Source: Syntrophomonadaceae bacterium
GTDB lineage: Bacteria > Bacillota > Dethiobacteria > DTU022
Assembly: GCA_003558195.1 (NCBI GenBank)
Contig: PWMM01000061.1
Location: 1-5,513 of the forward strand
Reading direction: 5' to 3'
DNA length: 5,513 bases
Shown: in pieces, positions 1-4,832 of the stretch
Layout of the letters: every line of letters starts with the position of its first letter
Numbering within the stretch: position 1 is the first letter of the stretch
The notes under the pieces: generated by a model
What the model was told of the DNA's origin: nothing
The model's input: only the letters and a program-made list of their open reading frames with translations
Databases searched by the model: none
Made by a program: the position numbers and the translations under genes

Positions 1-906
1 AAAGAAAACGAAGAAGATCAGTTGAAAAAGTTTGATCCTGAGCAGTTACCAGAAGGTTTAAGCCGGTCCGATTGCTGGATCCTGCACCGTTTTAATGAAA
101 CTGTAAATAAAGTGAATGAGTCATTTGAAAAATATGAATTGGGTGAAGCCGCCCGTTTGATTTATGAATACTTGTGGAATGATTTCTGTGATTGGTATTT
201 AGAAATCAGTAAGTATCAACTTTACCGGCAGGGAGAAAGCCCTGAAATTAATCAAGATCGCAGCCAAACTCGCAGTATCCTCGTTTATTTAATTGACGGT
301 GTAATGCGTATTTTACATCCTTTTATGCCTTTTATAACTGAAGAAATATGGCAACAATTGCCTGGTCGCAAAGAAGAAGCCCTGGTTGTAGCAGCCTGGC
401 CCGAAGCATCAGAAAACATTTACTTTCCTGTTGAAGCAGAAGAAATGAATACTTTTAAGGAAGTAATTAGAGCCATCAGGAATTTGCGAAGTCAACTCAA
501 GCTTGCTCCCGACCAAAGAACTCCGATTATAGTTAAAGCAGGGGAAAAAACAGCAGCCTATCTAAATGCAGAAAGCCATCAAATCAAACGGCTTGCTGCT
601 GTAGATGACTTGATTATAGAACCTGATGTTGCAAAACCTGATCAGGCCCTGACAGAAATCATCACTGAAGACCTGGAGGTTTACCTGCCTTTAGAAGGTG
701 TAATTGATTTTGATGCAGAAATAACGCGACTGCAAAAAGAGCTTTCAAAGGTGGAAATGGAAATAAAGCGAACCGAAGGCAAATTAAATAGCGGTGGTTT
801 CTTAAAAAAAGCTCCAGCTGAAGTTGTTGCAAAGGAAAAGATGCGACGTGAAGATCAAGAAGCGCGGCTGCAGAAATTAAAAGAAAGATTGCAGGAGTTA
901 AAATAG
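1..906 (+). CDS. valS: Valyl-tRNA synthetase, C-terminal part (5' end outside window)
   Basis: This is the last 301 codons of a class Ia aminoacyl-tRNA synthetase that charges tRNA-Val in the cytoplasm. The frame is open from base 1 to the TAG at 904-906. A TTG at 22 is an internal codon rather than a start, because the reading continues upstream. The visible part begins just before the anticodon-binding helical domain (SRSDCWILHRFNETV, then LWNDFCDWYLEISKYQL and the conserved HPFMPFITEEIWQQLP). It ends in the ValS C-terminal coiled-coil arm, which starts near VIDFDAEITRLQKEL and is rich in Lys and Glu, with the family-typical GGFLKKAPAEVV turn between the helices. The catalytic Rossmann domain with HIGH and KMSKS, and the editing domain, lie upstream of the window. 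The C terminus appears complete, with no frameshift. folC begins 3 bp after the stop, which suggests one operon. The coiled-coil arm and the folC neighbour favour ValS over IleS or LeuS. Confidence 0.96.
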   Translation, partial: KENEEDQLKKFDPEQLPEGLSRSDCWILHRFNETVNKVNESFEKYELGEAARLIYEYLWNDFCDWYLEISKYQLYRQGESPEINQDRSQTRSILVYLIDGVMRILHPFMPFITEEIWQQLPGRKEEALVVAAWPEASENIYFPVEAEEMNTFKEVIRAIRNLRSQLKLAPDQRTPIIVKAGEKTAAYLNAESHQIKRLAAVDDLIIEPDVAKPDQALTEIITEDLEVYLPLEGVIDFDAEITRLQKELSKVEMEIKRTEGKLNSGGFLKKAPAEVVAKEKMRREDQEARLQKLKERLQELK

Positions 907-909
907 GTA

Positions 910-2268
910 ATGGATCAAGATCATCGTTATCAGGAAGCCTTAAGCTGGATTCATGGCTTGAGCCGCTTTGGCATTAAACCCGGACTGGAACGAATGGAAG
1001 CCATGCTTGGTTTGCTTGGTAACCCTCACCGGCTGGTAAAATACGTTCATATAGCCGGGACTAATGGTAAAGGTTCAACCGCTGCTATTTTAGCTGCTGT
1101 TTTAAGCGCAGGTGGTTATAGGATTGGGTTGTATACCTCTCCTTATCTCCTTTCCTTTACCAATCGTATGGCTATTAACGGCTGTGATATTAAAAAAACT
1201 GAATTGTCTGACCTGGTTGATTTGATTCGACCGGTGGTAGAAGAAGTCAGTTCAGATCAGCGTTATGGCCAACCCACCGAATTTGAAGTAGTTACAGTTC
1301 TTGCCCTGACTTATTTTGCCAGCCTTAAAGTTGACCTGGTTGTTCTGGAAGTTGGCCTGGGCGGCCGCCTTGATGCTACCAATGTCGTTACTCCACTTTT
1401 GAGTATCATAACAAATATTGACCTGGAGCACACCGAAGTCCTAGGTGATACCCTTGAAGAGATCGCTTTTGAAAAGGCAGGAATTATAAAAGAGGGAGTT
1501 CCAATCTTAACTGCCAGCGAAGACCCCATAGTGCTAAGCGTAATAAAGAATAAAGCTGATGAAAATAATGCTGAGCTCTATAGTTTGTTTTTTTCATTTC
1601 AAAATGGATACCAGGCAGATAAGGCTAACAAACCTGTTATTAATGGTTTTGCCATTTCCAGCCAAGGCCAATCTTTTAGTTACAATGGTTTTAATACTTC
1701 CTATCAGGATCTCTTTATTCCTCTCCGGGGTCGCTACCAGGTATACAATGCTGCTACTGCTTTAGCAGCACTGGAGCTTATTGCCGGGCAAGGATTCAAG
1801 GTTGATGAAAAAGTGATTCGGAAAGGTTTGGCGGAAGTCATCTGGCCCGGACGCTTGGAACTTTTAAATGATAATCCCCTATTGGTAATGGATGGGGCTC
1901 ACAATCCGGCGGCAATGCAAAAAATGGCCCAGGCTATCCCTGAGTATTTCAACTTTGAGCGCCTGATCCTGGTTTTTGGTATTATGGCTGATAAAGATGC
2001 TGTGGCGATGATGTCCGCTATTTTACCACTTGCGGAGAAGGTTTATTTTACCAGGGCCTCTATTCCCCGCGCTGCAGATCCAAATCAACTACATGCTATC
2101 GCCTTAAACCGGTTTCAGTTAAACCGGGATTTAATAGAAGTTGAAGAAGATATCGGGAATGCCCTGGATAAGGCTTTAAAATATGCCAGTCCTAATGACC
2201 TTGTTCTGGTTACCGGTTCTTTTTATACTGTTAGTGATGCCAGGGCATACTGGAGCCGGTTGATATAA
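910..2268 (+). CDS. folC: Bifunctional folylpolyglutamate synthase / dihydrofolate synthase
   Basis: This 452-residue protein is full length for FolC, a cytoplasmic Mur-ligase-fold enzyme. FolC adds glutamate to folates using ATP and in many bacteria also makes dihydrofolate from dihydropteroate. Family motifs appear in order: the N-terminal FGIKPGLERM loop; the P-loop AGTNGKGST at residues 49-57 with Lys54; TSPYLLSFTNRM; EVGLGGRLDATN; NIDLEHTEVLGDTLEEIA; FEKAGIIK with Lys189, the position carbamylated in characterised homologues; the linker RGRYQVYNAATAL; WPGRLELL; and DGAHNP at residues 328-333. The ATG at 910 is favoured because it puts the conserved N-terminal helix at the usual distance from the P-loop and has an AGGAG at 893-897, 12 bases upstream and inside the end of valS. 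The 3-bp gap to valS suggests co-transcription and translational coupling. Whether it has both activities cannot be told from sequence alone. All key residues are present. Confidence 0.97.
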   Translation: MDQDHRYQEALSWIHGLSRFGIKPGLERMEAMLGLLGNPHRLVKYVHIAGTNGKGSTAAILAAVLSAGGYRIGLYTSPYLLSFTNRMAINGCDIKKTELSDLVDLIRPVVEEVSSDQRYGQPTEFEVVTVLALTYFASLKVDLVVLEVGLGGRLDATNVVTPLLSIITNIDLEHTEVLGDTLEEIAFEKAGIIKEGVPILTASEDPIVLSVIKNKADENNAELYSLFFSFQNGYQADKANKPVINGFAISSQGQSFSYNGFNTSYQDLFIPLRGRYQVYNAATALAALELIAGQGFKVDEKVIRKGLAEVIWPGRLELLNDNPLLVMDGAHNPAAMQKMAQAIPEYFNFERLILVFGIMADKDAVAMMSAILPLAEKVYFTRASIPRAADPNQLHAIALNRFQLNRDLIEVEEDIGNALDKALKYASPNDLVLVTGSFYTVSDARAYWSRLI

Positions 2269-2278
2269 TTATTTTATA

Positions 2279-2293
2279 GCATTATTTTAATGC
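2279..2293 (+). other. Short hairpin just after folC
   Basis: GCATTA at 2279-2284 and TAATGC at 2288-2293 are perfect reverse complements around a TTT loop, giving a 6-bp stem 10 bases after the folC stop. No run of T follows, so it is not a standard intrinsic terminator. It may protect the 3' end of the valS-folC transcript or may be chance in AT-rich DNA. Confidence 0.35.
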
Positions 2294-2294
2294 A

Positions 2295-2344
2295 TTTAGA
2301 TAAGAATATTTCCAAAATGTTGATTTTTTATATTTTTATCTAAG
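2295..2344 (+). terminator. Long AT-rich inverted repeat, possible terminator or 3'-end hairpin
   Basis: The arms 2296-2309 (TTAGATAAGAATAT) and 2330-2343 (ATATTTTTATCTAA) pair over 14 positions, 13 Watson-Crick and one G-U, and 2295/2344 can add another wobble pair. The loop is 20 bases and could itself form a short AAAA/TTTT stem (2314-2317 with 2325-2328). It lies between the folC stop and the rnf operon, where the valS-folC transcript would be expected to end. Against an intrinsic terminator, the stem is almost all A-T and the next bases are GAGTTAAAAAA rather than a T run. The pairing is plain in the sequence; its role as a transcript end is inferred. Confidence 0.4.
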
Positions 2345-2347
2345 AGT

Positions 2348-2365
2348 TAAAAAACCGGTTTTTTA
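2348..2365. repeat. Perfect 18-bp palindrome, A6-CCGG-T6 core
   Basis: TAAAAAACCGGTTTTTTA is its own reverse complement. As RNA it could form only a weak A-U stem over a CCGG tetraloop, followed by no further T run. As DNA it could be a dimeric protein site or a bent A/T-tract element. It might be the U-rich end of a terminator for valS-folC, but no GC-rich stem precedes it. Function unknown. Confidence 0.3.
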
Positions 2366-2402
2366 GAAGGACTTTACAATTATTTAACGAAAGGTAGTTA
2401 AG

Positions 2403-2431
2403 TTGATTCTAATTAATACTGATTATATTTT
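2403..2431 (+). promoter_or_regulatory. Candidate sigma-A-type promoter for the rnf operon
   Basis: TTGATT at 2403-2408 resembles a -35 box. Downstream, TATATT at 2424-2429 (15-base spacer) or TATTTT at 2426-2431 (17-base spacer) resembles a -10 box. Transcription would then start near 2436-2440, leaving a leader of roughly 60-65 bases before rnfC. The spacer is AT-rich, so matches of this quality are easily found by chance. The call rests mainly on the need for a promoter between folC and rnfC. TTTACA at 2373-2378 is another possible -35 box but lacks a convincing -10 partner. Confidence 0.3.
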
Positions 2432-2446
2432 AAGCTACTTATTTCA

Positions 2447-2472
2447 ACTGCCATTGTAAACAGAGAGGCAGT
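2447..2472 (+). repeat. Inverted repeat ACTGCC / GGCAGT in the rnfC leader
   Basis: ACTGCC at 2447-2452 and GGCAGT at 2467-2472 are perfect reverse complements with a 14-base loop, giving a 6-bp stem with four G-C pairs. It is the most GC-rich stem in the spacer and ends 29 bases before the rnfC start codon. Its right arm overlaps the CAGTAAT palindrome at 2469-2483, so the two RNA foldings would exclude each other. A leader-regulatory role is inference only. Confidence 0.3.
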
Positions 2473-2483
2473 AATTATTACTG
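2469..2483. promoter_or_regulatory. Operator-like palindrome CAGTAAT-T-ATTACTG before rnfC
   Basis: Two perfect 7-base half-sites surround a single central T, directly abutting the ribosome-binding stretch AAAGGGTG at 2484-2491. A related direct copy of the right half-site, ATTAATACTGA at 2412-2422, matches 2474-2484 at 10 of 11 positions and lies at the candidate promoter. The spacing and symmetry would suit a dimeric repressor, or a small hairpin near the Shine-Dalgarno site. It does not resemble the Rex site (TTGTGAA-N4-TTCACAA) that I would expect for a redox-controlled operon. No regulator can be named. Confidence 0.3.
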
Positions 2484-2501
2484 AAAGGGTGAAAAGCTTT
2501 T

Positions 2502-3836
2502 ATGGCTCAGTTGTCTTTTAGAGGAGGAGTACATCCTGACGATGCCAAAGAAATGACTTCAAAACTGGCCATTGTTAAAATGCCTATACCAGGCAAAATC
2601 GTGGTGCCAATGCAGCAGCATATTGGAGCACCCTGCGAGCTTTTAGCTGATGTTGAAAAAATAGAAAAGGGTTGTTATGTTAAAGCAGGTCAAAAACTGG
2701 GAGACAATAAGGGTTTTGTTTCTGCGCCTGTTCACGCTCCGACTTCTGGCACGGTGATTGATATTGGCCCGTATAATCATCCCCTGGGCATGAAAATCAC
2801 TGCGGTAACCATAGAACCTGACGGAAAAGATGAGTGGGCTGAAAATATTAAGCCAGCCGGTAACCTTGAAGATCTCTCTCCAGATGATATCAGGAAAATA
2901 GTCCGCGAGGCAGGTATTGTTGGTCTTGGAGGGGCTACTTTTCCAGCCCATGTTAAGCTTTCTCCACCTCAGGAAAAACCGATCGATGTGGTGATTATAA
3001 ACGGCGCCGAGTGTGAGCCATACTTAACTGCTGATCATAGGGTCATGCTTGAAAAATCGGAAGAGATTCTCTTTGGTTTAAAAGCAATGATCAAAGCTTT
3101 AGGTGCTGTTGAGGGTATTATTGGAATTGAAAATAATAAGCCTGACGCTTTCAATTTAATGGAAAGCCTGGTAGCAGAAGAAGAAAATATCAGGGTCTGC
3201 TCTTTGCCTACAAAATACCCCCAGGGTGCTGAAAAAATGCTTATACAAGTTACTACCGGAAGAACTGTCCCTGCCGGTGAGCTGCCGATGGAGGTAGGAG
3301 TGGTTAACCATAATGTAGGTACTGCAGTAGCAATAACACAGGCAATAAGGGAAGGCAAGCCGCTTGTGGAAAGAGTGTTGACTGTTACCGGGTCAGGGGT
3401 TAATAAACCGGCTAACCTGCAAGTAAGGTTGGGCACGTTGGCGTCAGAGATTCTTGAATACTGCGGTGGGTTGAAAGAAACTACGGCAAAGCTGGTAATG
3501 GGGGGACCGATGATGGGTTTAGCTCAGCCAAACGCTGATGTTCCTATTATTAAAGGAACCTCAGGTGTTTTGGCCCTGACCAGTGAAGATGTCTTCCTAT
3601 CAGAAAGCAGCCCTTGCATCCGGTGTGCCAAATGTGTATCTGTTTGCCCGATGAACCTGATGCCTACCTCAATAGCCCAGGCTTCTGAACATGCAAATTA
3701 TAAACAGGCAGAAAAATTATATGCCCTGGATTGTTTCGAGTGTGGTTGTTGTTCTTATATTTGCCCTTCTAAAATTCCACTTGTACAATGGATTAGAATT
3801 GGTAAAAACGAAATAATGAAAAGCAAAAATAACTAA
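2502..3836 (+). CDS. rnfC: Rnf electron transport complex subunit C (NADH/FMN and Fe-S subunit)
   Basis: RnfC is the peripheral subunit of the Rnf complex on the cytoplasmic side of the membrane, where electrons pass to or from NAD+. The 444-residue length is normal for the compact clostridial form, which lacks the long C-terminal repeats of some proteobacterial RnfC proteins. The N terminus (FRGGVHPDDAKE, then PMQQHIGAPCE) and the barrel-sandwich segment GFVSAPVHAPTSGTV are typical. The nucleotide/FMN region follows with GLGG at 141-144 (GLGGATFPAHVK) and NGAECEPYLTADHR, then an SLBB-like region. Two [4Fe-4S] motifs lie near the C terminus: Cys372, 375, 378, 382 and Cys411, 414, 417, 421, each followed by Pro. 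Cys416 is an additional cysteine inside the second motif. The ATG at 2502 has AAAGGGTG at 2484-2491 at a suitable distance. It is the first gene of the operon, with rnfD starting 24 bases after its stop. Confidence 0.97.
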   Translation: MAQLSFRGGVHPDDAKEMTSKLAIVKMPIPGKIVVPMQQHIGAPCELLADVEKIEKGCYVKAGQKLGDNKGFVSAPVHAPTSGTVIDIGPYNHPLGMKITAVTIEPDGKDEWAENIKPAGNLEDLSPDDIRKIVREAGIVGLGGATFPAHVKLSPPQEKPIDVVIINGAECEPYLTADHRVMLEKSEEILFGLKAMIKALGAVEGIIGIENNKPDAFNLMESLVAEEENIRVCSLPTKYPQGAEKMLIQVTTGRTVPAGELPMEVGVVNHNVGTAVAITQAIREGKPLVERVLTVTGSGVNKPANLQVRLGTLASEILEYCGGLKETTAKLVMGGPMMGLAQPNADVPIIKGTSGVLALTSEDVFLSESSPCIRCAKCVSVCPMNLMPTSIAQASEHANYKQAEKLYALDCFECGCCSYICPSKIPLVQWIRIGKNEIMKSKNN

Positions 3837-3850
3837 ACCTTTTCCTTGTG

Positions 3851-3858
3851 AGAGGAAG
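3851..3858 (+). promoter_or_regulatory. Ribosome-binding site that decides the rnfD start
   Basis: AGAGGAAG lies before adjacent in-frame GTG (3858) and ATG (3861) codons. Its AGAGG core is only 2 bases from the GTG but 5 from the ATG, so the ATG is preferred. AGGAA at 3853-3857 can pair with TTCCT at 3842-3846, a 5-bp hairpin that would partly hide the site unless ribosomes finishing rnfC at 3836 disturb it. Confidence 0.55.
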
Positions 3859-3860
3859 TG

Positions 3861-4832
3861 ATGATTATAAACGGTAAATTGATAGTATCATCATCACCGC
3901 TTATACGTTCAGCAGAAACTATCCGAAGTGTGATGATGGACGTGATTATTGCTCTATTTCCTGCTGCTTTAATGGCCGTACTTCTTTTTGGATACAGGGC
4001 ATTAATAACAATTATTTTTGCTGTTGTTGCAGCTATGCTGACAGAGGCTATCTGGCGCCGAAAGCGTGATATATTTAGTGACGGAACTGCAGCGGTTACC
4101 GGTTTGCTTTTAGCCCTCATTCTTCCTGCAACAGCGCCCTGGTGGTTGGTTGTTGTCGGTTCTGCTTCTGCGATCATTATTGGAAAGCAGGTGTTCGGAG
4201 GAATTGGCTACAATATCTTTAACCCTGCTTTGGTTGGACGGGCTATCCTGGTTGTTTCCTGGGGAGGGCATATGGCTGGTGATATCTGGCCTTCTCCGCA
4301 ACCATTTGCTTTTGGCCACGATATTTCTGCAGTTACCGGGGCAACTGTTCTCGCTTCTCAGGAAAAAGCGGTAACCTATAGCTTGGCAGAATTGTTTATT
4401 GGTAATATTGCCGGTAGCCTTGGTGAAACTTCTGCTCTGGCTCTTTTAATTGGAGGATTCTGGCTGGTATATAAAGGACATATTGACTTCAGGATCCCGG
4501 GAGGCTTTATTGGTACCGTTTTTATCATGGGAGTGCTCTTTGGTGGAGGTTTTTATGGAAATATTTTTATGACTGGTTTGTTTCATGTCGTCGCCGGTGG
4601 AGTTATGATTGGAGCGATATACATGGCAACCGACTTTGTCACAACACCTGTTACCCCTGGTGGCCGTCTTATTTTTGGTGTTGGCTGTGGTCTTATTACA
4701 ATGTTAATTAGGTTGTGGGGAGCTTTGCCTGAAGGGGTTACTTATGGGATTTTGCTTATGAATGCTTTTACTCCCATTATTGATAGATTTACTATTCCCC
4801 AAAGATTCGGGGGGGTGAAAGAAAGTGCGTGA
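3861..4832 (+). CDS. rnfD: Rnf electron transport complex subunit D (membrane, flavin-bearing)
   Basis: RnfD is an integral membrane subunit, homologous to NqrB, that carries covalently bound FMN and takes part in coupling electron flow to ion transport. The 323-residue protein has the family start LIVSSSPLIRS and about nine or ten hydrophobic segments, for example DVIIALFPAALMAVLLFGY, the next helix ALITIIFAVVAAM, and several Gly-rich helices after residue 180. Family signatures are NIFNPALVGRAILVVSW, TDFVTTPVTPGGR, and the C-terminal LLMNAFTPIIDR. The flavin-attachment segment is AVTGATVL, with Thr162 as the likely FMN acceptor; Ser156 stands where the consensus as I recall it has Asp. ApbE would be needed to attach the flavin and is not in the window. 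An in-frame GTG at 3858 would add one residue. The gene overlaps rnfG by 8 bp, implying coupled translation. Confidence 0.96.
   Translation: MIINGKLIVSSSPLIRSAETIRSVMMDVIIALFPAALMAVLLFGYRALITIIFAVVAAMLTEAIWRRKRDIFSDGTAAVTGLLLALILPATAPWWLVVVGSASAIIIGKQVFGGIGYNIFNPALVGRAILVVSWGGHMAGDIWPSPQPFAFGHDISAVTGATVLASQEKAVTYSLAELFIGNIAGSLGETSALALLIGGFWLVYKGHIDFRIPGGFIGTVFIMGVLFGGGFYGNIFMTGLFHVVAGGVMIGAIYMATDFVTTPVTPGGRLIFGVGCGLITMLIRLWGALPEGVTYGILLMNAFTPIIDRFTIPQRFGGVKESA
4809..4818 (+). promoter_or_regulatory. Ribosome-binding site for rnfG inside rnfD
   Basis: A run of seven G followed by TGA (4809-4818) resembles the GGAGGTGA Shine-Dalgarno core and lies 6 bases before the GTG at 4825, supporting that codon as the rnfG start. 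It sits within the last codons of rnfD. The G7 tract is also a place where sequencing or replication slippage could shift the end of rnfD. Confidence 0.55.

Noticed and set aside
22..24. TTG as a possible start for a short protein at the left edge
   Set aside because: The frame is open upstream to base 1 and the product is the C-terminal part of ValS, so this codon is internal.
2269..2501. Possible Rex operator, tRNA, small ORF or CRISPR repeat in the folC-rnfC spacer
   Set aside because: I found no TTGTGAA-N4-TTCACAA-like site, no cloverleaf or TTCGA-type T-loop, no convincing small ORF with a ribosome-binding site, and no regularly spaced repeats.
3035..3436. Open frame of 133 codons on the minus strand
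   Set aside because: It lies entirely inside rnfC, opposite a gene with clear family motifs. The translation is rich in Ser, Thr and Pro without recognisable domains, as expected of a shadow frame.
3833..4177. Open frame of 114 codons on the minus strand, antisense to the start of rnfD
   Set aside because: Low-complexity Ala/Ile/Thr-rich translation opposite the membrane helices of RnfD, with no family resemblance. It is best explained by rnfD codon composition.
4110..4374. Short overlapping frames on both strands inside rnfD
   Set aside because: Both are out of frame with a well-recognised rnfD, and no motif supports either.
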